Source of the DNA: Fen-178 sp963722575
GTDB lineage: Bacteria > Acidobacteriota > Terriglobia > Bryobacterales > Bryobacteraceae
Assembly (NCBI GenBank): GCA_963722575.1
Contig: CAVRNR010000020.1
Span: 340,903 to 404,902, forward strand
Direction: 5' to 3'
Length of the DNA stretch: 64,000 nt
The position numbers and the translations under genes were made by a program. Positions 35,918 through 45,069 of the stretch are shown here, piece by piece. Numbering within the stretch: position 1 is the first letter of the stretch; every line of letters starts with the position of its first letter. The notes under the pieces are model-generated. The model ran no database searches, was not told where the DNA came from, and was given only the letters and a program-made list of their open reading frames with translations.

Positions 35918-37314
35918 AGCATCGTCCTCACATCGGTGACCACGCCCGTGATGGCGCTGGCCGCGGCGGTCAGCGGGCTGGCCAGGAACGTGCGCCCGCC
36001 CTTTCCCTGCCGTCCTTCAAAGTTGCGGTTGCTGGTGGAAACACTGTACTGGCCGGGCGTGAGCTGGTCGGGGTTCATGCCGATGCACATGGAGCAGCCC
36101 GGCTCTCGCCATTCGCAGCCGGAGGAGCGAAAGATCTCCGGCAGCCCCTCGGCGATGGCCTGGCGCTTCACCTCCTGGGAACCAGGCACCACCAGGACGC
36201 GCACCCTGGGGTTGACCTTGCGTCCTTTCAACACAGATGCGGCCGCGCGCAAGTCGGAGATGCGCCCGTTGGTGCAGCTTCCGATAAAGACCACGTCGAT
36301 CGGCCGCCCCAGCAGCGGCTTTCCGCCTTCGAGACCCATGTACTTCAGCGCCTTGGTTATGGAATCCCGGGCCATCGGGTCAGTCACCTGTGCTGGATCG
36401 GGGATGGGCGCCGTGATCGGCACGCCCATGCCGGGGCTGGTTCCGTAGGTGATCATGGGCTCGAGCGCGCCGGCATCGAGAGCTACGCTGCGGTCATACG
36501 CGGCGCCCTCGTCTGTGGGGAGTTCTTTCCAACGCGCGACGGCCGCGTCCCAATCCGCTCCTTTTGGCGCGTGCGGGCGCCCGCAGAGATACTGGAAGGT
36601 GGTGTCGTCGGGCGCCACCAGCCCCGCGCGCGCGCCCGCCTCGATGGACATGTTGCACACTGTCATGCGCTCTTCCATGTCCAGGGCGCGGATGGCGCTG
36701 CCGGTGTATTCCAGGACGCTACCCGTGCCGCCGCCGGCGCCGATCTTCGCAATCAGCGCCAGGATGATGTCCTTGGCCGAAACACCGGGCTTCAACCGCC
36801 CATCCACGCGCACCTGATAGGTCTTCGACTCGCGCTGCAGCAGGCATTGCGTGGCCAGCACATGTTCCACTTCACTCGTGCCGATTCCAAAAGCCAGCGC
36901 GCCAAAAGCGCCGTGCGTGGCGGTATGGCTGTCGCCGCAGACCACCGTCATGCCTGGCTGCGTCAAGCCCAGCTCCGGCCCGATCACATGGACCACGCCC
37001 TGCCAGTCGCTGCGAACGCCGAGACAGCGAAGGCCGAATTCGGCGCAGTTGGCTTCCAGTTGCGCGAGCTGTTTGGCGGCGATCTCGTCGGCGATAGGCA
37101 GCGAGCGATCGGTAGTGGGGATGCTGTGATCGACCGTAGCGATGGTGAGATCGGGACGCCGGACCTTCAGACCGCGCTCGCGCAAGCCTTGAAACGCCTG
37201 CGGCGACGTGACTTCATGAACCAGATGCAGATCGATGTAGAGCAGCGCCGGAGCGCTGGGCTGCTGGTGAACGACGTGAGAGTCCCAGAGTTTTTCGATG
37301 ATGGTACGAGGCAT
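35914..37314 (-). CDS. leuC: 3-isopropylmalate dehydratase large subunit
   Basis: A 466-residue aconitase-family protein starting MPRTIIEKLWDSHVV. The three [4Fe-4S] cysteines are in FIGSCTNGRISDL and in EWREPGCSMCIGMNPDQ. Other family segments: VCGDSHTATHGAFGALAFGIG and SNRNFEGRQGKGGRTFLASP. It works with LeuD in leucine synthesis. It lies downstream of leuA; between them is only the 3' remnant of leuB. Confidence 0.95.
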   Translation of the reverse strand: MPRTIIEKLWDSHVVHQQPSAPALLYIDLHLVHEVTSPQAFQGLRERGLKVRRPDLTIATVDHSIPTTDRSLPIADEIAAKQLAQLEANCAEFGLRCLGVRSDWQGVVHVIGPELGLTQPGMTVVCGDSHTATHGAFGALAFGIGTSEVEHVLATQCLLQRESKTYQVRVDGRLKPGVSAKDIILALIAKIGAGGGTGSVLEYTGSAIRALDMEERMTVCNMSIEAGARAGLVAPDDTTFQYLCGRPHAPKGADWDAAVARWKELPTDEGAAYDRSVALDAGALEPMITYGTSPGMGVPITAPIPDPAQVTDPMARDSITKALKYMGLEGGKPLLGRPIDVVFIGSCTNGRISDLRAAASVLKGRKVNPRVRVLVVPGSQEVKRQAIAEGLPEIFRSSGCEWREPGCSMCIGMNPDQLTPGQYSVSTSNRNFEGRQGKGGRTFLASPLTAAASAITGVVTDVRTML

Positions 37315-37421
37315 AAGAAATCGGGGCCAGAGACCGGGGATTAGAGGCCGGATCGTGGCACGTTCAGGCTATATTTCACTTTAATTCATTTTGGTTGAGC
37401 GGGGGCTGGTAGGCCCCTCGC

Positions 37422-37549
37422 TCAACCGATCGCGGCGCACACCGATTCCCCCACCTGTTCGGTAGTGGCGGGTGCGCCCGAAGGCCGCAGATCCGCGGTA
37501 ACCTTGCCGCTCTGAAGCACCGCTTCTATGGCTGCTTCGATCCATGCGC

Positions 37550-37556
<7 letters not shown>
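37422..37556 (-). pseudogene. 3' remnant of leuB joined to leuA
   Basis: In the frame one base off the leuA frame, the sequence SAWIEAAIEAVLQSGKVTAD, then ATTEQVGESVCAAIG and a stop at 37422, resembles the C-terminal end of LeuB-type dehydrogenases. The rest of that gene is missing. It begins at the very point where leuA stops, so a deletion probably removed the end of leuA and most of leuB. The identification rests on about 45 residues. Confidence 0.6.
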
Positions 37557-38722
<1,166 letters not shown>

Positions 38723-38760
38723 GCAAGCATTATGCCGGTCCCGTGTTAGATTTAGCAAAT

Positions 38761-38797
38761 TTATAATATTAGCGGTCTACATTAACAGATATTATAA
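38761..38797. promoter_or_regulatory. Dyad in the leuA-lysR divergent promoter
   Basis: TTATAATAT (38761-38769) and ATATTATAA (38789-38797) form a perfect 9-bp inverted repeat with a 19-nt spacer in an AT-rich 85-bp gap. Each arm contains a TATAAT-like -10 word. It is a natural candidate for the LysR-type regulator site and for the two promoters. Confidence 0.55.
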
Positions 38798-38807
38798 TGA
38801 ATCCGGC

Positions 38808-39677
38808 ATGGAACTTTATTCGCTTCAGGTGTTTCTGACGGTTGCCACGGAAAAGAGCTTCTCGCGCGCGGCCGAGAAGCTGCTGCGCACGCAGCCCGCG
38901 GTGTCCCTGGGGGTGCAGCGTCTGGAACAGGAGCTGGGAGAGAAGCTCATCGACCGCACCGGGAAGGACCTCATACTGACCGACGCCGGGCGCACCGTCC
39001 TCGACTACGCCCGCCGCTTTCAGAGCCTCCAACAGGAGCTCGACAATGCGCTCGCCGAGCTGCGCGACAACTCCGCCGGCCGGCTCATCATCGGAGCCAA
39101 CGAATCCACCAGCCTCTACCTGCTGCGCCACATCGAGCGCTACCGCGAACTCCACCCGAAAGTGAAGGTGCAGGTTCGCCGCAGCCTCTCGAGCAAGATC
39201 CCCAACGAGCTGTTGGACGGCAACCTGGAGCTAGGCGTGATCAGCTACGACCCCGGAGACGAGCGCCTCAAATCCAAGGTCATCTACACCGACGCCCTGG
39301 CTTTCGTGGTCTCGCCGAAGCACCGGCTGGCGCACCGCAAGACGGTTTCCATCACCGAGCTCGGCGGGGAGACCTTTATCGCTCACAACGTCGTCTCTCC
39401 CTACCGCGAAGTGGTGCTCCGCGAGTTTCAAGCCCACAAGGTGCCCCTGCGGATGCCCGTCGAGATGCCCACCATCGAAACCATCCGCAAGATGGTGCAG
39501 AACGATCAGGGCGTGGCTTTCGTGCCTCGCATGTGCGTGGAACAGGAGATCGAGCAGAAGACCTTGTGCGAGGTGAAGGTCAAGGAGCTGCACGTGGAAC
39601 GGAAGATCCGCCTGGTGTATCCCACGCGCCGCGCGCTGAGCCACGCCGCCAAAGCGTTTCTCGAAGTAGTGGGGTAA
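38808..39677 (+). CDS. LysR family transcriptional regulator
   Basis: The start MELYSLQVFLTVATEKSFSR at 38808 gives 289 residues. The N-terminal winged helix (FSRAAEKLLRTQPAVSLGVQ, RLEQELGEKLIDRTGKDLIL) is standard, and the C-terminal periplasmic-binding-like domain (NSAGRLIIGANESTSLYLL onwards) binds the effector. Being divergent from leuA with a shared dyad-containing promoter suggests control of leuA and itself, possibly in response to a leucine-pathway intermediate. It is followed by a strong terminator. Confidence 0.9.
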   Translation: MELYSLQVFLTVATEKSFSRAAEKLLRTQPAVSLGVQRLEQELGEKLIDRTGKDLILTDAGRTVLDYARRFQSLQQELDNALAELRDNSAGRLIIGANESTSLYLLRHIERYRELHPKVKVQVRRSLSSKIPNELLDGNLELGVISYDPGDERLKSKVIYTDALAFVVSPKHRLAHRKTVSITELGGETFIAHNVVSPYREVVLREFQAHKVPLRMPVEMPTIETIRKMVQNDQGVAFVPRMCVEQEIEQKTLCEVKVKELHVERKIRLVYPTRRALSHAAKAFLEVVG

Positions 39678-39681
39678 AAAA

Positions 39682-39723
39682 GGGTCAGACGCATTTTCCT
39701 CGGCGGAAAATGCGTCTGACCCC
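39682..39723. terminator. Strong bidirectional terminator
   Basis: GGGTCAGACGCATTTTCC and its exact complement form an 18-bp stem with a 5-nt loop (39700-39704), followed by TTTTTTT on the plus strand and preceded by AAAAAA, so it works in both directions. It separates the convergent lysR and BACON/TIGR03437 genes. Confidence 0.92.
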
Positions 39724-39727
39724 TTTT

Positions 39728-42700
39728 TTATTGCACCGACACCGTCACTTGCGCCTGGCTGCTGTAGCTCAATCCCGTGGAGGGATCAGTCAGGGTAATA
39801 ACGATCGGCAACGGACCCGAGGGAGCGTTGGACGGGATCTGCACATTGACCTGCATCACTCCGGAAACCAGCCCCGGCGCCGAACCGTAGTACTGCACCA
39901 CGGCCGGAAGACCGCCGACTGTGGCTGTGGTCTTCAACGGCGTTTGTTTCCAGGGCGCCGGGACGTTGACCGGCGCGATGGCGCCGGTCACGCCCGCGGG
40001 TGACGTCTGCCCCTCACCCGTCATGTATACAGACACCACCGAACCTTTCGCGGCCGGAGTGGCCGGCCCGTTTACGGTAACGCCATCCTGGTTCAAAATA
40101 GCCCCCGGTCCAGTGCCCTGCAGGTTCTGCGTGTAAATTCCCGGCACGGCCGCCTGTACGCTGTATACCAAAGGAGCGGACTGCACTCCCTGATACTCGA
40201 CGACGACACTGGTGGTGAGCCGGCCCGCCACCTCGTACGGCACCATCACGCTGGTCTGAGTGGCGAGGGCGTAAACGACAGGTGCTGCCACGCCGTCGAA
40301 CAGGACCTGGGTGTTGCCGGCGCTGGTGCTCAGCGCGCCGCCGCCCGCGGTGAGACTGCCATACGTGAGGCTGGAAGGCCCGATACTCGTGCCCCAGATC
40401 ACGATATTCTCTCCCGGCGAAACCACTCCCGCGGCATAGCTGGCAGCGTTGGTGATGGCCGTCGGTTTCACCGTAATCTGCGTCACCGTGAAGGTCACCG
40501 TCACCGATGCCGTCGTGGTCGAGTACGGCGAATTGATGGTGATCGCGGCGGTGTAATTGCCAGCGGCGAGACCCTGCGTGTTGACCGCGACCGACAGAGT
40601 AGCCGGCGTGCTCCCGCTGGTGGGCGAGACCTGCAGCCACGTGGCGCTACTCGGAGTGGTTACCGAGAATGGAGCGGCGCCGCCCGACGCCGAGATTTGG
40701 AACGTCTGCGCCGGCGGAGCGGTCAGCCCGACGATGTAACTGAAACTGAGGCTCGCAGGCACGGCTATCAACGCCTGCGGCGCAACCACAGTCATTGTCA
40801 CCGGGATGGTGATGGGGCTTCCGGCGGCGCCCGGCGAAGTGATGGTGACCGTGCCGTAGTACAAGCCCGTCTGCAGTTTGCTTGAGACAGCCGCATTCAG
40901 CACCACTTGCATCGTCGACGGAGTGGTTATAACTTGCCCGGCTGCCGGGGTCACGGTGAGCACGCTGAGCCACCCGCTGCCGTCGGTGGTGCTGGTGGTC
41001 ACAGTGAAGTTGAGAGACCCGGGCGAGCCGGACACGGCCACATTCTGCGCCGGCGGGGCGGCGCCACCCTGCACCTGCGTGAAGGAGAGCGAGGTGGGAG
41101 ACGCCAAGATGATTCCCGTATTCACCGTAAGGGTCACGGGAATCACGGCCGGGCTGCCGGCGGCGAACGGGCTCAGCACGATGACTTTGCCCTGGTACGT
41201 GCCGGCGGTGAGCTTCGAACCATCCACGGAGACGTTGAACGAGCCGTTCGTAGTGCCAGCCGTGGAGGGGACCGAGAGCCAGCCAAGACCTCCGTCATAA
41301 GCCGACGGGATGAAGGTCAGCCCAGGCACGGTACTGGTCACGCCGACTGACTGCGCGGGGGGGGCCGACCCGCCAATGCTCTGTGAGAACGAGAGGCCGG
41401 CGGCCGGAGTGACGGAGATCGTCCCGGAGGTCAACTGTAAGACCACTGGGATGGTGGCGGGGCTGTCCAGAACGGCGCCGGCCGGACCGGTCGCCGTCAC
41501 CGTGACGCTGCCCGTGTAAGTGCCGGCCGCGAGATTGGCCGGCGGAGTCGCCTGCAGCCCGACCGTGCCCGGTGTGGAAGCCGGCGGCCCGTAGACCCCT
41601 AACCACGACACTGTCGGCTGGCCCCAGACCAGCCCTAGCACATCGGTGCTGGTGCTGGCGAGTATAACAGGCTGGAGCTGTGACGACTGGCCGCTCGAGG
41701 CCTGGACCGTGAACACCACCGGCCCGCCGCAGCCGGCGGTTGGGCACGGCGATGGAGTCACCGACAGCAGCGCGTTGGTGCTGACGTAAAGCGTCACCGG
41801 AATGTTGACAGTGGTCAGCGTGGCCCCGGTTGCCGGGTTGGCGACGACTATGGCAATTTGGCCGGTGTATGTGTTCGCGGAGAGACCCGAGGTGTTGGCG
41901 GACACAGTGAAAAGGTTGCTCGTGGTTCCGCTGGTCTGGCCGGTCAGTATCAGCCACGTAGCGGTAGTCGTGGCGCTGTAGTTCAGCGGCGCCCCGTTGC
42001 TGCTGGTGACCGTGACGGTTTGCGAAGCGGGAGACGACTGGCCGATCTGGTACGCAAACGATAGCCCGCCGGCACTGGTGCTGGTCACTAACATGGGATT
42101 GTTGGTCACGTTCAAAGTCACGGAGATGGATTGCGTCACGCCACTGGCCGTGAAATTCACTGTGCCGTTGTAAGTTCCGGGACCGAGCGTGACGGGATTC
42201 ACCCCGATCGAAACCGGAGTGGGCGTCGTGCCGGAGGTTGGCGTGACAACCAGCCAGGACCCTCCGCTGGTAGTGACCGTGTATGCCACCGCGGCGCCGG
42301 TGCTCCCCGGGGTGACGGAAGCGGCCGCCGGCGGCGCGGTTCCAATCTGATAAGCGAAGGCGGGAATCAACGTCGGGCTTATGTTCAGCAGCGGATTGTT
42401 GGAAACCGTAATTGTGACCGGAATATTCTGGGGGGAGCCTGAGGAATTCAAGGTTAGAGCGCCGGAGCACGGACTCGACGAGGGCGTGCAGGAAGAAGGA
42501 AGAGCGATGGTCACGTTGACGGTCAGGCTTTGACCCGCTTTGACCGTTCCGGTGGGCGGGTTGGGGGTGATCCACGGACTTCCCGTGAATGCAAAGCCAA
42601 CGTCCTGGGTGCCGGCCAAGAGCTGGATACTCTGCATCGTCACATTACTGGTTCCGCCGACCTGGTAGTAAAACGAGAGCGAAGAGGGAGTAGGTGTCAG

Positions 42701-43387
42701 TTGAGGCGCCGCGCTCACCACCAGCGTCACCTGCACGGTTGCCGGAGCAGTGCTGCTGCCGGAGGTGGGTGTGATGGTGACGGTTCCCGTGTAAGTATTG
42801 GGCGCAAGGGTTTGCGCCACCGAAGTGTTAATCTCGACAGTAACCAACGTCGGTGGGATCCCAGTGAGGCCCGCCTGTAGCCAGTTTCCACCGCTGGTGG
42901 TGTTCGCGGTCAGGCCAATCGTGGTACCCGAAGGAACGGTCAGCGTGGAGTTCTGCGCGGCCGGAAAGCTGGTGCTGCCGGCCACGTATTGAAACGTAAG
43001 AGTTGACGGATTGACGCCGATGCTGCTTACCGAGACACTGACCGGCACGTTGTAGAAATTGACCGAACCGGAGCTGTACACGTAAAGCGAAGTCGTATAC
43101 GGGGTGGCGCTGGCCGGCAACGGATCGACCGTAATGATGACGATTTGCGGCGTGGATGCGCTGCCAGTCTGAAGCGACGTATGCAACCACGAAGCCTGCG
43201 GCGAAACCGAGAACGTGATGGCGGCGCCCGTGCTGCTCGCGAAGCTGAGCGACGCTGTGGCGCCCGTGTTCGCCTGCGTCGAGATGTTGAGCGGATTGGG
43301 GCTGATATTCAGCGTCTGCGCGTGCAACGCGGCTGCGGCCGCCAGCAGAAACACTCCAAGTTTCGGGAAGGAATTTAGACTTTTCAA
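39728..43387 (-). CDS. Large secreted BACON-like repeat protein with TIGR03437 C-terminal domain
   Basis: A TTG start at 43387 is chosen because GGAGG lies 9 bp upstream and it is followed by a signal peptide (LKSLNSFPKLGVFLLAAAAA, cut near LHAQ); an ATG 78 bp upstream has no such support. The 1219-residue product holds about nine repeats of 90-110 residues with the BACON-type pattern W-L/V...SG.TP..., V.VN...L..GTY.G.V, then a TIGR03437 domain from TAITNAASYAAGVVSPGENI to the end. It is very rich in Thr, Ser, Ala, Gly and Pro. It is probably an exported adhesive or matrix protein. No enzymatic motif is visible. Confidence 0.87.
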   Translation of the reverse strand: MKSLNSFPKLGVFLLAAAAALHAQTLNISPNPLNISTQANTGATASLSFASSTGAAITFSVSPQASWLHTSLQTGSASTPQIVIITVDPLPASATPYTTSLYVYSSGSVNFYNVPVSVSVSSIGVNPSTLTFQYVAGSTSFPAAQNSTLTVPSGTTIGLTANTTSGGNWLQAGLTGIPPTLVTVEINTSVAQTLAPNTYTGTVTITPTSGSSTAPATVQVTLVVSAAPQLTPTPSSLSFYYQVGGTSNVTMQSIQLLAGTQDVGFAFTGSPWITPNPPTGTVKAGQSLTVNVTIALPSSCTPSSSPCSGALTLNSSGSPQNIPVTITVSNNPLLNISPTLIPAFAYQIGTAPPAAASVTPGSTGAAVAYTVTTSGGSWLVVTPTSGTTPTPVSIGVNPVTLGPGTYNGTVNFTASGVTQSISVTLNVTNNPMLVTSTSAGGLSFAYQIGQSSPASQTVTVTSSNGAPLNYSATTTATWLILTGQTSGTTSNLFTVSANTSGLSANTYTGQIAIVVANPATGATLTTVNIPVTLYVSTNALLSVTPSPCPTAGCGGPVVFTVQASSGQSSQLQPVILASTSTDVLGLVWGQPTVSWLGVYGPPASTPGTVGLQATPPANLAAGTYTGSVTVTATGPAGAVLDSPATIPVVLQLTSGTISVTPAAGLSFSQSIGGSAPPAQSVGVTSTVPGLTFIPSAYDGGLGWLSVPSTAGTTNGSFNVSVDGSKLTAGTYQGKVIVLSPFAAGSPAVIPVTLTVNTGIILASPTSLSFTQVQGGAAPPAQNVAVSGSPGSLNFTVTTSTTDGSGWLSVLTVTPAAGQVITTPSTMQVVLNAAVSSKLQTGLYYGTVTITSPGAAGSPITIPVTMTVVAPQALIAVPASLSFSYIVGLTAPPAQTFQISASGGAAPFSVTTPSSATWLQVSPTSGSTPATLSVAVNTQGLAAGNYTAAITINSPYSTTTASVTVTFTVTQITVKPTAITNAASYAAGVVSPGENIVIWGTSIGPSSLTYGSLTAGGGALSTSAGNTQVLFDGVAAPVVYALATQTSVMVPYEVAGRLTTSVVVEYQGVQSAPLVYSVQAAVPGIYTQNLQGTGPGAILNQDGVTVNGPATPAAKGSVVSVYMTGEGQTSPAGVTGAIAPVNVPAPWKQTPLKTTATVGGLPAVVQYYGSAPGLVSGVMQVNVQIPSNAPSGPLPIVITLTDPSTGLSYSSQAQVTVSVQ

Positions 43388-43560
43388 GGCACACCTCCAA
43401 CGATCGGGCGATCCGGACGGGGGGAACGGCTCAATGCGTAGATTACCTTGCACGGCGCGTGCCATCCGGCTTGTCTCTTGAAAACAGACGCGGCCAGGCC
43501 GGCGTCCGGCCCGGCCTCCCGGCGCAACGCGACACAGGGGGTGTATCGGCCGGCCACGAT

Positions 43561-44142
43561 TCAGGCGGGCACGCGCGCGCCGTACAGTCCGTGGCTGAAG
43601 ATGTACTCGAGAACCGGTTCGGGCACCTCGGCGGGGCGCTCGCCCCCCGCCAGGGCGCGGCGGATTCCCGAGGAAGAGACCGGAAGCTCGATGGTATCGA
43701 GCCGTTCCAGGCGGACTCCCGGCGGCGCTTCATAGACATGGCCTGGGCGGCTCACCACGATGAAACGGACCCTCCGGGCGACATCCTCCCATCGGCGCCA
43801 CGTCCGGATCTCGGCGAACGCATCCGCGCCAATGATGAAATACAGTTCGTCCGCCGGCGCCATCCGGGCCTGCATCTTCTCGATGGTATCGATCGAGTAG
43901 CTGCGGTGAACCCCCTCTTCCAGCCGGGAAACCTCGAAACGCGCCTCGCCCCGGCACGCCAACTCGGCCATCCGCACGCGGTCATCGTAAGGCGCGTGCG
44001 TGATTCCGGCCTTGTGGGGCGGATGGGCGGCCGGCACGAAGAGCACCCGGTCAAGCCGGAAACGGTCCGCCGCTCTCCTGGCCACCGCCAGGTGGGCCTC
44101 GTGAATGGGGTCGAACGTGCCTCCGAAAATCGCCAGTTTCAT
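43561..44142 (-). CDS. nadD: Nicotinate-nucleotide adenylyltransferase
   Basis: A 193-residue nucleotidyltransferase with the opening MKLAIFGGTFDPIHEAHLAV (the GGTFDPIH/xH motif), the region FVPAAHPPHK that binds the substrate, and SSSGIRRALAGG near the end (the SxxxxR/K motif). It joins ATP and nicotinate mononucleotide to give deamido-NAD. With pncB at the left end of the window it serves NAD supply, although the two are far apart. It lies 20 bp downstream of the cyclophilin gene. Confidence 0.95.
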   Translation of the reverse strand: MKLAIFGGTFDPIHEAHLAVARRAADRFRLDRVLFVPAAHPPHKAGITHAPYDDRVRMAELACRGEARFEVSRLEEGVHRSYSIDTIEKMQARMAPADELYFIIGADAFAEIRTWRRWEDVARRVRFIVVSRPGHVYEAPPGVRLERLDTIELPVSSSGIRRALAGGERPAEVPEPVLEYIFSHGLYGARVPA

Positions 44143-44162
44143 GTGAGCGGCAAGGCCGCTTC

Positions 44163-44654
44163 CTATGCCCTTTCGATCTTCACCGAATTGATCCGAACGT
44201 CCTTCAACGGCCGGTCCTGCCGGTTGCGCGGCGCCAGCGAGATCTTCTTTACAACGTCGTATCCCTCCGTCACTTCCCCGAAAACCGCGTGGCGGTTGTC
44301 CAGGAACGGAGTGGCGGCCACGGTGATAAAGAACTGGCTCCCGTTGGTGTTCGGCCCGGCGTTGGCCATGGAGAGGATACCCGGCTTCGAATGCTTCAGT
44401 TCCGCGTGAAACTCATCGGCAAAACGGTATCCGGGACCGCCGCGTCCGGTGCCCTCCGGGTCGCCGCCCTGGATCATGAAATCCGGAATCACGCGATGAA
44501 AAATGGTGCCGTCGTAGAACGGCTTCCCCGTCTTGGATCCTTCCGCCAGGCTGATGAAGTTCTCGACCGTGCGCGGCGCCTGGGCGGCGAACAGTTCGAT
44601 CTTGAACGTACCTTCCGTGGTATCGAATACGGCATAGATGTGGTTGGCCATCAC
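44163..44654 (-). CDS. Peptidyl-prolyl cis-trans isomerase, cyclophilin type
   Basis: A 162-163-residue single-domain cyclophilin; M1 or M2 may be the start. The active-site Arg is in FYDGTIFHRVIPDFMIQGGD, with QFFITVAATPFLDNRHAVFG matching the rest of the catalytic pocket. No signal peptide is seen, so it is cytoplasmic. It assists protein folding by proline isomerisation. It is upstream of nadD on the same strand. Confidence 0.94.
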   Translation of the reverse strand: MMANHIYAVFDTTEGTFKIELFAAQAPRTVENFISLAEGSKTGKPFYDGTIFHRVIPDFMIQGGDPEGTGRGGPGYRFADEFHAELKHSKPGILSMANAGPNTNGSQFFITVAATPFLDNRHAVFGEVTEGYDVVKKISLAPRNRQDRPLKDVRINSVKIERA

Positions 44655-44815
44655 TGCGATTGTAGCAATTCAAAGCCACCCGTCCCCACCGGCGTCGAGC
44701 GCCCAAAGCTCTCCTCCAGTGTGACGCTGCTATGATGAATCTTGGGGCGATAGGTTCCTGCCAGCCGCGTCATAATGACTTTCAACACAATCAGCCCCGC
44801 CTCGGAGGGTTCGGT

Positions 44816-45061
44816 ATGCGTCCGGAAACTTCCACTCCTCTGACATTGGAGGAGCATCGGGAGTTGAGCCGTGAGATTCGGGCGGCCCATGCTCGTTTGC
44901 GCGAACTGTGTAACGTGGTGGTTAGCGTCTACGGGCCGAACAATCGCGCCGCCTTCAGCTTCCTGAAGATCGCCGACGACATGGAACGCCTCTCCCAGGA
45001 CCTGCAAACGCAGGTTATACGGGACTACCCCGGCTATGACGTGGGCGACTTCTACCTGTAA
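44816..45061 (+). CDS. Small conserved-looking hypothetical protein
   Basis: The start MRPETSTPLTLEEHRELSRE at 44816 is chosen because GGAGGG precedes it. The 81-residue product is helical and charged, with a likely coiled coil (EIRAAHARLRELCNVVVSVY) and the tail DYPGYDVGDFYL. I do not recognise a family. It sits between a cyclophilin gene and a convergent metallopeptidase gene, 8 bp from the end of the latter. Confidence 0.55.
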   Translation: MRPETSTPLTLEEHRELSREIRAAHARLRELCNVVVSVYGPNNRAAFSFLKIADDMERLSQDLQTQVIRDYPGYDVGDFYL

Positions 45062-45069
45062 GCTCGGGC

